DNA from: Torreya grandis
Taxonomy: Eukaryota; Streptophyta; Pinopsida; Cupressales; Taxaceae
Direction: 5' to 3'
DNA length: 64,000 bases
NCBI GenBank assembly: GCA_037957365.1
Contig: JARHVA010002425.1
Span: forward strand, 752,001-816,000
Below the pieces are notes generated by a model. That model was not told where the DNA came from. It saw only the letters and a list, made by a program, of their open reading frames with translations, and did not search any database. Shown here piece by piece: positions 44,573-57,085 of the stretch (the stretch's first letter is position 1; each line of letters begins with the position of its first letter). Position numbers and translations under genes: made by a program.

Positions 44573-44839
44573 GTCATTGATGACAACCTCAAACTGAAAC
44601 TGCCATAACTGAAATCTACACATACTGCCATATGAAAAACATATAGTAACTCTCCCTTATTGTAACAACTTGTACTTATTTTATGTACCTATCTACATCT
44701 ATTTCTACACCTGTACCTATACCTATACCTATTTTTGTTATTCCCCTCCTTTGACATCAATGTCAACGTGCCTATCCTAAAGCTAACACTTAGCTCCTCC
44801 TCAATTAATGCTGAACCTCAATGGTAGGAAGTAAAAAAA

Positions 44840-45600
44840 ATTACTCCCAACTTCTCCCACAGATACTCAAATGTGTCTTTTGGTAGTGCCTTTGTGAAAA
44901 TATTTGCAATCTACTCTGTAGTACTGATATATTCCATATTAACCTATTGATCTGCACCCTGCTCTCTCAAGAAGTGATATCAAATGGGAATATATTTTGT
45001 TCTTGAATGCATCATTATATTCTTTGAAATATTAATAGCACTTATGTTGTCCTAAAAAATTGGAAATAGGTTCATCATATTTTACCTTGATATTTTCCAA
45101 AGTTTTCTTCATCCAAAGCACTTGAGTACAACACAATACTGCTACAATATATATTGCTTCTTGTTTAACCATGATACTAAGCTATCACCAAGGAAGAAAG
45201 CTCCTTCACTTGTACTTTTTTTGTCATCCAAGAAACCTACCCAATCTGAATCTATATAAGCAACCAAAGAGAAATATTTCCCTGTGGGATACCACAATCC
45301 ATAATCCAATGTCCCCTTGATATATTTGAATATTCTTTTCACCAACTAAACATGACTGTCTTTTGGAGCTGACTGATATCTTGCAACCATACCTACTACA
45401 TGCATGATGTCTAGCCTTGATGTTGTCAAATATAAAAAACTACAAATCATAGATCTATACAAAGATTGATTTGCAACAGGTGAATCTTCATCTTTGCTCT
45501 CTTTATTTCCTGTACACATTGGTGTGCCAATTGGTGCACAATCCTCAAAACCAAATTTATTCAACATTTCCTTAGCATATTTACTTTGAGATATAAACAT
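44840..45600 (-). pseudogene. Copia-2 RNase H and RT connection
   Basis: Frame 45600-45346 reads 'SKYAKEMLNKFGFEDC', 'IGTPMCTGNK' and 'SRLDIMHVVGMVARYQ'. Frame 45345-45142 reads 'MVKRIFKYIKGTLDYGLWY' and 'YIDSDWVGFLDDKKSTSEG' (first RNase H Asp). Further down, through stops, 'KYIPI.YHFLREQ' and 'IANIFTKALPKDTFEYL' mark the C-terminal end near 44870. The catalytic Glu segment is disrupted. It would degrade RNA in RNA-DNA hybrids. Confidence 0.8.
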
Positions 45601-45604
45601 TCTT

Positions 45605-46200
45605 TTATTTGACTAAAATATTTATAACCCTAAGAAAAATGACAATTCTCCAAGCATAGACATTTCAAATTCTTTTTGCATATTATCAGAAAATTATTTT
45701 TTCAATGTTTCCTCCAAAAATGATGTCATCAACATATACCACAATAATCAATTGATGCTTAACTTTTGTTTTGATGTAGAGATTACTATCATCAAATCCT
45801 CTCTTGAAACCTTGATCATACAGGTACTTATCAAGTCTTACATACCAAGCTCTAGGAGCTTTTTTTAATCCATACAGTGCTTTCTTCAATCTAAATACAT
45901 GGATACTAATATTTGAGAGAATATATCCCTCAGGTTGCTCAATGTAGACCTCTTCTTCTAGATTCTCATTTGCGAAGGTAGATTTGATATCCATCTAAAA
46001 CACTTTGAAAATTTTAAACACTGCATATGTAAGAAACATTCTAATAGCCTCTAGCCTTGATACTAGTGCAAAAGTTTCTTCAAAATTTATTCCCTCAATT
46101 TGAGCATATCCTTTACATACTAATCTTGCTTTATTCCTGGTCACTTCATTTTCATTCAGCTTATTTTTGTAAACTTATTTTGTTTTTATCACATTGTGAT
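45605..46200 (-). pseudogene. Copia-2 reverse transcriptase
   Basis: The 102-codon frame 45994-45686 starts 'MDIKSTFANENLEEEVYIEQ' (the usual catalytic 'DVK.AF.NG' Asp is kept), then 'VFRLKKALYGLKKAPRAWY' and 'IIVVYVDDIIFGG'. The YVDD box is intact at 45725-45736. A TAG just upstream ('VFQMDIKS') and stops or shifts downstream break the frame. The fingers region upstream (46.0-46.2 kb) is decayed but readable. Confidence 0.8.
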
Positions 46201-46425
46201 CTTTTAGTCTAGGCACTAATTCCCAAGTATCATTTTTTCTATTTAATTTAATTCTTCATCCATTGCCTTAACCCAATGCTTATCATGTCTAGCTTCTGAA
46301 AAAGTTCTAGGCTAAATTTTGGATAACAAAGAGAAATTAACTTGCTCAGATTCACTTACCATCATTCTTCTAGTGTGAATTCCTTCATTTATGTCTTTGA
46401 TGATGTCATTTTCATTATTATTTCT

Positions 46426-47234
46426 CTAAACATATTTGGATGGATTTTTGGTGTCATTTTTCTCTTTCTTATTATCTTCATCTGATTCTTCAAAATCTTC
46501 TTCTTCAATGATTTCAGGAATGTCTACTGAATCACTGATTCTTTGTGTTCCATCTTCTTTTATCTTGACACTTACACTTTCAATAATTTTCTTGGTTCTT
46601 TTGTTATAACATTTATAAGCTTTACTTTTGCAAGAATAACCAAGAAATATACCTTTATCTACTCTGGATTCAAACTTACCAAGTTTTTCACCAGTTCTCT
46701 TTATGAAGCATCTACTTCCAAAAACTCTAAAATAATCAACTATTGCTGGTTTGTCTTTCAATATCTCATAAGGAGTCTTGTCACTATTGACTATCAATAA
46801 TGCTCTATTTTGAATATGCACTATTGTAGTAGCTTCCTCTCTCCAATATTTATCTGGTATCTTAGATTCATTTAGTATTGTCCTCGCTATGTCTTGAACT
46901 ATTTTGTTTCTCTGTTTAACTACTCCATTTTTTGTAGAGTTTTGGATACTGAATAATATCTCTTTATTCCATGGTCTTCACAAAACTCAATAAACTGATC
47001 TGACATGAATTCTCCTCCTCAATCTGATCTTAGACACTTAATCTTCAAAATAGTTTCATTCTCAACTAATGCTTTAAATGCTTTGAAATGTCTAAAATCT
47101 TTTGATGTTTTCTTTAAAAACATTACCCAAGTCATACATGAAAAATTATCAATAAACAACATGAAATGTTTTCCAATTTGAGTACTTTGAGTTCTCATAG
47201 GTCCACATAGATTAGTGTGAACAAGCTCTAACAT
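46426..47234 (-). pseudogene. Copia-2 integrase
   Basis: Frame 47234-47019 reads 'LELVHTNLCGPMRT' (first catalytic Asp replaced by Asn), 'MLFIDNFSCMTWVMFLKKT' and 'IKCLRSD' (second Asp). After stops, the C-terminal frame 46821-46426 reads 'RALLIVNSDKTPYEIL', 'YFRVFGSRCFIKR' and 'KGIFLGYSCKSKAYKCYNKR'. An acidic tail follows. Loss of the first Asp would by itself abolish strand transfer. Confidence 0.8.
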
Positions 47235-47453
47235 CTAAGTGATCAAGTACTCTTTTGTTTTGAACCACCTTCTAGCCTATTTCTCATACTGACAAGGTTC
47301 ACAAAGTGTGTCGAATGAATTTGTAATCTTTGAAAGATTTTTGACTGCTTGCTTCTTGCTAATGTTGACAATATTTTAAAAATTTATGTGTCTTATTCTC
47401 CTGTGCCATAGCCAACTTTCTTCAATCTAACTTAAACAACATCTTTGACCTTT
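47235..47453 (-). pseudogene. Copia-2 GAG-pre-integrase segment, split by the LINE
   Basis: Between the LINE and the integrase frame the minus strand shows 'CQYEK'-like and 'WFKTK'-like fragments that match the zinc-binding pre-integrase domain with stops. The upstream half lies beyond the LINE at 53640-53950. Confidence 0.55.
47440..47453. repeat. 14-bp LINE target site duplication (left)
   Basis: CATCTTTGACCTTT is repeated exactly at 53626-53639. It defines the LINE limits and shows integration by target-primed reverse transcription at a T-rich site. Confidence 0.9.
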
Positions 47454-47576
47454 TTTTTTTTTGAATAAAAGAGGGGTAAAAACTTTATTAAAATCAAGAA
47501 TACCACAATACAAAATAGCCTGAGACCAACGCCTTAGGAATCAACAAAAACACGAAAAACCACAAGGACAAACCAA

Positions 47577-48290
47577 TTATGCTCCAATACCAATCTCATC
47601 CTCCACAATAATCCTTTCCAAATTCTGGTGAAGTGCATAGGGCATCTGCTCCCACCCATCAAACTTTTGGCCTAAAAATTCTTCTGATCCCCATCTAGCC
47701 AGGCAATCAGCCACCCTATTCCATTCCCTAGGAATATGGGCAAAAATCACAGAATCCATATAAGCACTAACCTAAAGAATCTGCTGAACAATCAAAGATA
47801 GCTGCCAGCACACATCGGAGGTCTTCTTCTCAAGAAGTAAATTAACCAGAACTTGAGAGTCAGCCTCACAAATCACTTTCCTCCACCCTAAATCATAAGC
47901 TCTCCTTAAAGCATGTAAAATTGCACAACCTTCCATTCGGTTGACTATCTGCACACCTTTGTTACCCACAAAAATCAAAACCACCAAACCAGTAAAATCC
48001 CTACCGAGCCCACCTATCCCAGCTGAGCCAGGATTCCCATGGGATGACCCATCCGTATTAAGTTTCAAAAAACCATCAGGAGGTGGCGTCCATTTCCCCA
48101 TCCTTTGCACTCTTTGCTTCACCTGTCTACCTCTTCTGACACACACTGAGATTAGAGAAGCTCTCTGAATGCCCAACCTCTCTGCAATCTCAACATCACT
48201 CTTAGCCAGTGGCAGGATGATCTCACTCTTAACTCCCATGGTTTCTTGGACCATGCCCAGAATTCTAGTCCAAACCTGCTGAATTCCCAA
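47577..48290 (-). pseudogene. LINE ORF2: C-terminal RNase H domain
   Basis: Frame 48290-47772 reads 'GFLKLNTDGSSHGNPGSAG' (first Asp), 'NRMEGCAILHALRRA' (Glu), 'KVICEADSQVLVNLL' (Asp). After a stop near 47770, 'HIPREWNRVADCLAR' supplies the His/Asn/Asp segment. This is the RVT_3-type RNase H that some plant L1 clades gained at the ORF2 C-terminus; all catalytic positions remain. It is in the same frame as the ORF2 start, but separated from the RT by a frameshift near 48.35 kb. Confidence 0.85.
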
Positions 48291-48299
48291 ATTTTCTCC

Positions 48300-51200
48300 T
48301 CGGAAAATCCTATGATTTATTTCAAGCTAGACTTGCCACAAAAGGAAAATGGGACCCGCATACCATACCTCTTGAAAAAATGAAGCCAGTGAGGGCGGTC
48401 TACCCAATCTCACCCAAAAATTAGCCAAAGAGGAAGCATGGACGCATTGACATTTCCATGTAGCCCACCAAAAATGACATAATTACATTGAGAATGGGCA
48501 TCGAAAGAATAAATGTGGAGAATCCTCCTCCTCACTGCGGCATAAGACACACTCAAAGGGCCAGCAAATCCCCTCTTCTGGATATTATCCCACATCAAGT
48601 ATTTATTCCAAGCCAAGGTCCAGGTGAAACAGTTACACTTCAGCCAAGAGAAACTATTCCAAACTTTTTTCCACCAAGGAACTTCCCTCATGCCATCCAT
48701 TTGCTGAGAGATCAACGCCTGGTACCCTGAAGACACCGTGTAAGAACCCTTCAGATTGGGGGCCCATGCTAGAACATCCCTTTCCAAAAGGGCACTACAA
48801 CTGCGTCCAACAAGAATGGAATGGAGTTCAACGCACTCCGCTTCTAGTCCCCTAATCAACCATTCCTCTGGTGATTTCCACCTCGCTATCATCACCTGTC
48901 CCTGATGGGAAAACTCCTTGAAATCACCCACCCTGAACCAGCCAGCTTCGCCAAGTCTTTGTGCTAATATATTTAACTAAGGATATTGATCTGGTAGGGG
49001 TGGAAAACCATCCCAAGAGTCCTACCAAAACCATGCTTCCATCCCATCTTTGCATATCCAAAACAAACCACGCTTAATGAGCTCAATGCCTTTCTTGAGC
49101 ATGGACCAGATCGCCGACCCCTTCCCAGTCAAACTATGCTAAGGAGTATCACTCTGAGGAACCCCTGCCAAATACTTGTGGGATAAGATTCTAGCCCACA
49201 GCCGGTCTGGTTCCACACACCATCTCTAATACAGTTTCATAGCCAAAGCCATACCAGAGAGAAGCGACTATCTTAATCCAAGACCTCCCAGCCTTTTTGG
49301 ACTACAAACAGTCTCCCATTTGATGAGACTCCATTTAGTCATTGCTAAATTGCCAGCCCAAAGAAATTGCCTAGCCAAGGAATCAAGCTCTCTCACAAAA
49401 CACACCAACGCAACCTGAACCATACACCTGTATATAGGGAGTGCCTGCACAACTGATTGAAGCCGTTGAACCCTACTAGCAAAGGACAACCATCGGTGAG
49501 TCCAATGATTAACCTTAGCATAAAATTTGTCCAGAAGGCCCTGCCATGTCTCCCTAGATTATCTCTTGGTTGAGATGGGGATGCCAAGATAAAGCAGAGG
49601 AAGACTTCCAATTTGGAACCTAAATAAATTAGCAATTCTCTGTTGAATCGGAAGAGGGGTGTTGAAAAAATAAATTGAAGACATACCCTCATTAATTAGA
49701 TGTCCAGATGCCTCAAGATAAACATCCAAATCTCTGCGCATATTAGACGCCTCTCTCACTGTTGCCATGCCCATCAAAGCTGCATCATCTACAAACTATA
49801 GGTGTGAGAGTGTCGGGAGACCTCCACCCTACTGTCAGCCCTGAATATGTCTGCCTTCCACATTCATTTTGATCAGCTGACCCAACCCTTCAACCAGAAG
49901 AAGAAACAGATAAGGGGATAGGGGATCACCTTGTCGAAGGCCACGAGAAGCTCCAAATAAATTAGAATGCTCCCCGTTAATCATAATCAAGAAGGAGGTC
50001 GAATTCACACAGCTCATGACCTAATGAATCCAATCCTCACTAAATCCAAAAGCACTCAAAACCTTTTTAAGAAAGGACCACCGGACTCTGTCATAAGCTT
50101 TATTCATATCTAGCTTAATGAACATGGCCTTATCTTTTGACTTGGCCATCAAATGAATCGCCTCAGTAGCCACCACAATGCCATCCAAGATTTGTCACCC
50201 TTCCACGAATCCACTTTGCTCTTTAGAAATAAACAAAGTCAGCCACCTTTTCAATCTTTCCGCAATCAGCTTGGAGATAATTTTATAAATCACATTGCAG
50301 AGGGAAATGGGATGAAATTGACTTAGCTGATCAGCTCCCTCCCCTTTAGGGATAAGAGCCAGGAAAGTCAAATTTAAAGCCCTGAGCATCTGCTTATTCA
50401 TCTGAGATTTGCGAACAACAGCCAAGAGATCAAATTTTATAATGTCCCAAAACTCCTAGAAAAATTCAATCATAAATCCATCCAACCCAGGCATTTTACC
50501 TTTTTGCATCTGGAAAACTGTCCTCTCTACCTCCTCCATAGAAATGGCACGCATAAGATGCTCATTCATCTCCTTAGAGACCAAAGAGGGAATACATGAA
50601 AGAACCTGGGTCTCAGCCACCAAATCCCCCTGCTATTCCTCCCGAAATAAAGAAGCAAAGTATAACTCTGCCTCATTACAAATATCTTGAGTGGAATGAA
50701 TGGTCTCCCCCTTATCCGTCACCAATGAGGAAATAGTATTACCATGTTGCCTGGCTTTCACTGAGTTGAAGAAGAATGCAGTATTCCTATCCCCCTCCTG
50801 AAGCCAAACATTCTGCGCTTTCTACTTCCAAAAGATTTCCTCCCTCAATTCCCATTCCTCCACCACTTTAAGAGCTTTAGCCTCCTCTCTTAATAGATGT
50901 TTAGATGCCCCCTCTTCCCTAATCATCCAGGTCACTACATTCAAATGTATTTGTGCCACATTTTTCTCTTGGTGAATGTTGCCGAAACACAGTCTGTTCC
51001 AGTGCTTGAGCTGATATTTGAAAAATTGTAAGAGCTTGGTAAAAGTGTACATAGCCATTCCAAATCCTGGTCTACCTCTTCTCCACCATTTGTCCATACA
51101 ACCATATAGTTCTGGGTCCCTGAGCCACATGAGCTGGAATTTAAAGGGCAGTCTCTGAGGTGTCTTAGTCGATGAAATAGTGAGCTTAATGGGGCCAATG

Positions 51201-51881
51201 ATCTGAGCACCACCAATCAAGTATATCAGAGCTGGAAGACCACAACCCCCCCACCCAAAAACATGATACCATGAAATGGTCAAGGCGCTCGGCAATACTG
51301 CTATCCCCCAAACTTCTATTGTTCCATGTGAGTTGGCCATTACTGGGCTTAATGTCAACAAGATTAAGGGCCGAGATATTGTCTCTAAGCAAAATGGAAG
51401 AGGGCTCTATTTTCATATTACCTCCCTATTTCTCTGATAAATCTAGGATGACATTAAAATCTCCAACAATAATCCAAGGCAAATAAGGAAACAAACTACG
51501 CACCTCATGAATATTGCTCCATACCTCGAGCTTGCCTCATAAATCCATCAGAGCATAGACATTGGAGAAAATAACAGATTCCCCTGATTCAATGCACCAA
51601 GAAACCATAGATAAGGAGGATTAGAATGAAATCCAAGACACTGGCTAGATCTTGCATGGGTTCCATAAGCATGCCACACCCCCTGAAGATCTCTGAGCTC
51701 CAACGCATTGACAATGGCCTTACCTCCATATCTTAAGCGCCATAGTCATCATACAATCAACATAAACTTTAGTCTCCTGCAAAAAGAGAACATCCAGAGA
51801 ATGCCTATGCACTAATTCCCAAATAACTTTTTGTCTGGGGCCGTTGTTTAAGCCCCTTGCATTCCAAGAGATAACAATCAT
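48300..51881 (-). pseudogene. LINE ORF2: endonuclease and reverse transcriptase
   Basis: ORF2 starts at the ATG at 51881-51879. The APE-type endonuclease shows 'ISWNARGLN', 'FLQETKV', 'IVGDFNVI' and 'RLDHFMV', ending 'CSDHWP' near 51190. A frameshift near 51.2 kb leads to the linker (51361-50822) and RT: 'LALIPKGEGADQLSQFHPIS', 'FIKLDMNKAYDRVRW' (catalytic Asp), 'GLRQGDPLSPYLF', and FVDD at 49784-49795 directly after a TAG. The zf-RVT region (48931-48410) follows. Stops occur in the endonuclease and at ~50193. It nicks target DNA and copies the LINE RNA in place. Confidence 0.9.
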
Positions 51882-53308
51882 TTGGGAGGAGTCAAGAAAT
51901 GGGTGTCCAGGGTCTTAACCGCTCGTGACTCCACCAAGTTCTCCCCAATCATCTTAATCCTTTCCAGGTCCTTTTTACGCCCTGTCTTAGCATTTTTCTC
52001 CAAAGCCCCTTTCTTCCCATCCTTATGAAGGATGCCTAGATGAGAGGTAGCTTTCCCTCTTTTGTCTGCTTCTACTGCCACGGCCCTTATCACAGGCTCT
52101 ACTTCCTCTACACCCTGCCCCATACCTGCATTTGACTCCTCCGCCACCTGCACTCCCGTCTGTTCGTCCATGAGCATGGGCATAGTGATTTCTTCTTGCA
52201 TAACACATGGAGGCTTGGCAGCGCCAATCACTAATTCCGAATCCAACTCAAGGTGATCAATAATGTTCATATCCTGATTAATTTCTTCCTACCCCAACTC
52301 ATCTAGGATCTCAAACCTATTAAATGTATCCTCCTCTTGTCGTTCCCTTAAAGTTCTTTTTTGTCTTCTGCTATGGGTTCAGGTTTTTACCTGAACAAAG
52401 CCCTCAGCATCCTTATTATCCCCTACTACAGGCTTCTTCCCTTTGTCAGTACTAGGCATGGAGCTAGAGGGAGGCATAATATGCTACTCCAACAGCTTAG
52501 CTTTTGGACATCTACGCACTAGATTGCCATATTCATGGTAGAGGCAACATCTGAATGGAAGAGTCTCATAGTCTAGTTGCTGTACCTAGGAATATGAACC
52601 TGCACTCATCTCTATTGCATTTGGCAATGGTTTACTTAAATCAATTTCTACGCAAATACGAGCAAAGGTCATCACCTTCTTACTCAAGGTTTGTGTAGAA
52701 GATCCAACAGGTCTTCCAAGCATTGATGCCAGCATATGAAGCACGTCCTCACAACAGCATTCTATTAAAAATCTAGGCAACCGCACCCATATTGGCACTC
52801 TATTAGGAAGCTCCTCGAAGGGGTTAAAGCCTACATGCCATGGTTTTACAAATAATCCCACCTGGTTATAAAAATAAGGCCCCCCTTCAAAGACCCTGTT
52901 GTGATCGGCCAAGCAGATAAATGTCACCATGAAGTAGTTGTTTGCGAGCATTGTGACTTCCATTTCACCCTCAAGTTCCCAAAATCATCGAGCCCAAATC
53001 TCCAGGAATTGAAGGGAAGCTTTTAAACCCAAGAACTTACAAAATAAGGAATGATTAGAATAGTATTCTACATCCTCAACAATCAGTTCAAAGGAAATTA
53101 CCTATTTTGGTTGTTTTTTGCATCTCTCAAGACATCCATTAACCTTCATGATCCTGGATCCTCTACGCAGATTCGAATCATTAGCATCTATATTCTAAGA
53201 AAAGAGGGCATTCTCATACCCCTGCACATCTTGTCTTGGCAAAATCATGGCCACCACTTCACTGAAACTAAAACCAGCACCCATCTTGGAAGGCATACTC
53301 CTAGCCAT
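51878..53308 (-). pseudogene. LINE ORF1 (DUF4283 RNA-binding protein), three stops
   Basis: One continuous frame of 477 codons runs from the ATG at 53308 to the TGA at 51880-51878, interrupted by only three stops near the N-terminus. It contains 'GFSFSEVVAMILPRQD', the DUF4283 core 'MLANNYFMVTFICLADHNRV', 'PNRVPIWVRLPRFLIE' and 'MTFARICVEIDL' (52963-52620). A degenerate knuckle near 52520-52560 ('FRCCLYHEYGNLVRRCP') has lost a Cys and the His. A charged tail follows. Its stop overlaps the ORF2 start as ATGA. Confidence 0.9.
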
Positions 53309-53625
53309 GACTGCACTTGCCTTATTATTCTCTCCAGCTATGGGTTCTTTCTAGCTAGCACCATGGGCCCCTTCACGATGGACTACCCAGGGGCTGCGCA
53401 CAGCTCCCAGCACAAACACAAAATAAAAATTTTAGTAGAAAAAGCAGCCAATGCTGCCAAACCCCACCCCCTACTACCAGTTGATGCCCTTCCCTTCCTT
53501 CGCAACGACTCTTATAGCAAAAAAAATGAGCTAGGGCATGGCTGCCCTAGCTCGTCAGCCAACACCAGTCTGCCAGCATATTTTCTGCAGCTCCCAGTTT
53601 TATGTATATTTCAACAACCTATAAC
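53309..53625 (-). other. LINE 5' UTR
   Basis: About 317 bp between the TSD and the ORF1 ATG. It includes GGGGTGGGGTTTGG-type and GCTGGGAGCTGTG-type sequence on the minus strand and should hold the internal promoter. No conserved box can be named from sequence alone. Confidence 0.6.
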
Positions 53626-53639
53626 CATCTTTGACCTTT

Positions 53640-55201
53640 GATGTCTGATAATATATATAAATTATTGCCTATTCTTTAAGCATCTGCAATCAACACATCT
53701 GAATCTTTTCTCCTAATTTCTTAGCCTTCTACATAAAACTTTAGTGTGTGCCCTTGATCACATATTTGACTTACACTCAAAAGATTATGCTTAAGACCTT
53801 CTACATACAAAACATTTTTAGTTTTAGTTCTACTATTATCCAAACTTAGTGTACCCTTTTTAACAATTTTGGCAGTAGTATTATCTCAGAATTTTACTAA
53901 GCCACCATTGATCTTATTCAAGGTTATAAACTTGATTTTGTCTCCTATCATGTACCTCGAGCATCCACTGTCAATGAACCATGGCTTTTCTTCATTTCTT
54001 GCATGCAAAACTGTCTATACCAACATAGATTTTTTAAGTTATTTTTTCTACCATGAATCTGACTGAACTTTTTTCTTGATGAATGGAGCCTTGAAACTCT
54101 GGTATTTCTTGATTGACTCGAACATGCTTCTACAGTACAAGGAAATGTGTCTAAAGTTGTTGTACTTGTAACATATTATGACCTCTTTATTAAACCCTGA
54201 TAAAGGAGCAAAAGAGTTGTGATTTTTGCTTAACTCTACATGACTTTCCTTCTCCTTATTTTTGAAATTATTAGCCTTTTTTCGACATTCTATTTTATTA
54301 TGACCATATCCATTACAATAAAATAATAACTATGAAAATAGGACCTATTTGTGTATCTCTGACTTGATTGCCTTTTGTAGCTCTATTCTCTCTAGCCTTC
54401 TTTGTTTGAGATGTCCTCTGTATTCTTAACTTCTTCCCTTTTTATTTCTTCTTTTGTAAGAGCTTCAACATAGCTCTTTCCTTTTGCCTTGTCTATGAAA
54501 GTAGTGGCCTCCCCATTCTCTTTTTCAAATCTAATACCTGTCTTATCTGACATTGGTCTTTGATTTTCTAATATATTATTCAACATATTAGTGTTATTCT
54601 CAAATTTTGAATCATTGGCTGCTCTATCATTGATTGCTTTATTTTTTTCTCAAGATCTACTTTTAAAGAAGCAATTTCAATAACACATCTTTCACATTCT
54701 TTATTTACTATTTTAACTATGCCGTTAGATCTTCATTCTTCTTAGCTTCTTCATAGTGTGTTTGTAGATCTTCAATTATTTCCTTTGACTCTTTTTCATT
54801 TTTCTTGATTTAAAGCTTTAATCTTCGATTCTTATTGTCAAGAGATTTTAACTCTTCTAAGGCACAAATGAGTTCTCCTTCCAGATTTACTTCAGCTTCA
54901 TCCTATTCTTCTTGATCAACTATATTTTTGCTTGCAGAGGCATCTTCATGTATGGCCATGAATAGAATATTTTTTTCTTTTGAATCACTGACTCACTATA
55001 TTCAGTTGAGCTAAGATCTTTAAAATACAAACTCTTCTTCTTGAATCTCTTCTTGAATTTTCCTTTGAAATTATTCTTGTATGTAGACTTTCCTTCTTTA
55101 TTTTCACCATTGCCCTTATTTGGGCACTTAGCTGTAAAATGTCCAATCTTTTCATAATTAAAACATTTAAAAGGTAATTTTCCTTGATATTTATCTGTGC
55201 C
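53640..55201 (-). pseudogene. Copia-2 Gag C-terminus, protease and pre-integrase start
   Basis: Reading down from 55201: a decayed CCHC knuckle ('CFNYEKIGHFTAKCP', second Cys replaced by Tyr; near 55180-55130), a Lys-rich basic stretch, a coiled, charged region (54586-54392 has 'EKENGEATTFIDKAKGKSY'), then protease 'PWFIDSGCSRYMIGDKI' near 53985-53935, with the catalytic DSG intact. Stops break every piece. It is bounded by Copia-3 above and the LINE below, both of which interrupt this frame. Confidence 0.75.
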
Positions 55202-55206
55202 CTTTT
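55202..55206. repeat. Target site duplication of Copia-3 (left)
   Basis: CTTTT precedes the 5' LTR and recurs at 61479-61483 after the 3' LTR. Joining the flanks restores the Copia-2 Gag reading direction. Confidence 0.85.
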
Positions 55207-55665
55207 TATTAGTGTAGGTTTTTATTTTTTCCTATTTATTAATTAGGAAAATTGTATTTCTTGTGTATACATGGAGTTTTCCTACATTTGTGGGATAGAC
55301 TAGCTTATGTGGAGGTGTGTGTCATAGACGTGTCATATGTGTCATAAGTAACTCCCTTGATGGGAGTTACTTCTCTATTCTTAGCAGCTTGTCACCACCT
55401 TTCATGGAGGAGTTACAGTCTATTCTTGGGGTGCCTTGTCCACCTTTTGTGGAGGAGTTACTTATGTACTCTCCTATGTGTATTCCTCACTTTGGCCATC
55501 TCATGTTAATCAGATTTTGGTTTTCTCCATTTTGTCTTGTGCAATTTATCTTCTTGTGTTATTTTCAAATTGCTTTAGCATCTATGTGGTGTGCACTTGC
55601 TTCAATTCATGTGATCACGTCTCCATTTCAATCACATTATCCAAATTCTGGCAACAAATCCGATA
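55207..55665 (+). repeat. 5' LTR of Copia-3
   Basis: Opens TATTAGTGTAGG and closes CAACAAATCCGATA, immediately followed by the PBS. The middle contains repeated 'GTCATA.GTGTCATA' and 'CACCTTT.(G/A)TGGAGGAGTTAC' words (55320-55470). The ends are neither TG nor CA. Confidence 0.9.
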
Positions 55666-55677
55666 TGGTATCAAAGC
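55666..55677 (+). other. Primer binding site of Copia-3
   Basis: TGGTATCAAAGC, one base from the usual iMet-tRNA complement TGGTATCAGAGC, with no gap to the LTR. Confidence 0.85.
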
Positions 55678-57085
55678 AAAAATGGTAATCGTGTGTATGG
55701 TTATGATTTTAGTTCATTCTGAAATCAAGAGGAGTGGAGTTCTCTTTGTTTTTTTTATTTTCTAGATTTGATTCAAAATAAAAAAATTATATCACTTCTG
55801 GTTAGTTTTCTTGGAAATCCTTGACCTTTGGGTGTCTTTTGTTGTGTGGAGCAGTAGAGGGAGGAGCTGACTTTGTTGCAAGCCTCTTCATACTGCTGTG
55901 AGCTGCTTGCTAAGTTCCTTTTTTGGTGAGGGTGCTAGAAACTCATCTGGTAGAGCATACTATGCTGTTATCCTTCCAGCTTCTGTGCCTAGCTTCTGGT
56001 TTGCAAGTCTGCTTCTGTCCTTCTGCCACGCCACAGCCATATGGCGTCCCAACTTCAGCTATTATCCTTCCAGCAAAGCAAGGCACCTTCAACAAGCATT
56101 CAGTTCTGCCATAGGCCGTACGACATGCCCTTCTGGTTAGCAGTCTGTGCCAACTTCAGCCTCTGTCCTTCCAGCAAAGTCAGCAAATCAGGACTACATT
56201 TTTTTGGTAAGAATTCTGCCATTTTTGCTATTATTCTTCTAGCAAGGTGCCATCAGGCCGTATGTCCAACAGGTCTGCATATTTTTTTGTCTTTTTTGCT
56301 TTCAAATTTTGGACTATTCATTTTTGGACGCCCCTTCCTTACTTGGCATCCTATGTGGCACCCCTTGGACATGTGGCTTCATTCATTTCTATCTATGCTT
56401 ATTTTTTTAGTTAAAATTGACTTGATAAAACAAAAATCAGTCAATTTGGCTGAATATTCAATTTTATAAACAATTTTGTAATTTGGGGGTTTTCTTTTTA
56501 AACTTGTATCTTCGCCTGTTGAAGACGAAGGGTGAGGCCTGAGTTGGCGGGAGGCCAATTCCCCCTCACACAAACCTCCTTTAGATTCCTCATTTCGTGC
56601 CAAATCCAACGAGTGGTTGGAAGGCCACTTTCTCTCTCAAAATAGGCATTTTTTAATGTTTTAGTGTTTTTTTTGCAAAAACACTAGTTTATGAGAAAAT
56701 TGAACCTTTAATATCTTGCAAACGGTAGCTCAAATTTGGGTGCCATTATTTGAAAAAGTGTTTGTAATTCAATTTTTAACAGCATAGGCTTGTTATTTGT
56801 CAAAAATGCACTAATTTATAAAGTGCCAAAAATTTGGGTCTCTCGAGATGCATTTTCGACTGAGTCCAACGTCTTGTTTGCTTTAGTCTTACACTGATTG
56901 ATCTAAGATGCATTCTCGGCCGAGTCTGGCATCTTTTGAGTGTGCACTTACATATTTGGGGGGGGCTCAATATTTCGAGGGGGTGTGATTGCTTTTTCAC
57001 AACTTGTAAATCTTTGCTTTCATTCTCCTTTTTGCATAATTTCACAACTTGCAACCAACACAACTTCACCTAAATTCAGCTATAA
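55678..57085 (+). other. Copia-3 untranslated leader
   Basis: About 1.4 kb without convincing coding capacity. 'TCCTTCCAGC' recurs at 55972, 56070 and 56167 with CAACTTCAGC(C/T) words, a degenerate tandem of roughly 100 bp. G-runs (GGGGGGG near 56959) and T-runs occur. It is long for a copia leader and may hold packaging or dimerisation signals. Confidence 0.6.

Larger units (their letters stand above)
47454..53625 (-). mobile_element. Full-length plant L1-type LINE, nested in Copia-2
   Basis: This 6.17-kb element on the minus strand has a 5' UTR (53625-53309), ORF1 (53308-51878), ORF2 (51881-47577) with endonuclease, RT and RNase H, a short 3' UTR with AATAAA near 47500, and poly(A) (T-run at 47451-47462 on +). 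Exact 14-bp TSDs flank it. Base composition is visibly more GC-rich than its surroundings. A handful of stops and two frameshifts inactivate it, but all domains are present, so it is fairly young compared with Copia-2. Confidence 0.95.

Noticed and set aside
47941..48730. Plus-strand frames in the LINE (47941-48168, 48488-48730)
   Set aside because: They are antisense to the well-supported RNase H and zf-RVT regions of ORF2.
53051..53641. 196-codon plus-strand open frame
   Set aside because: It lies antisense to the LINE 5' UTR and ORF1 start, shows no family resemblance, and crosses the TSD. It is a shadow frame.
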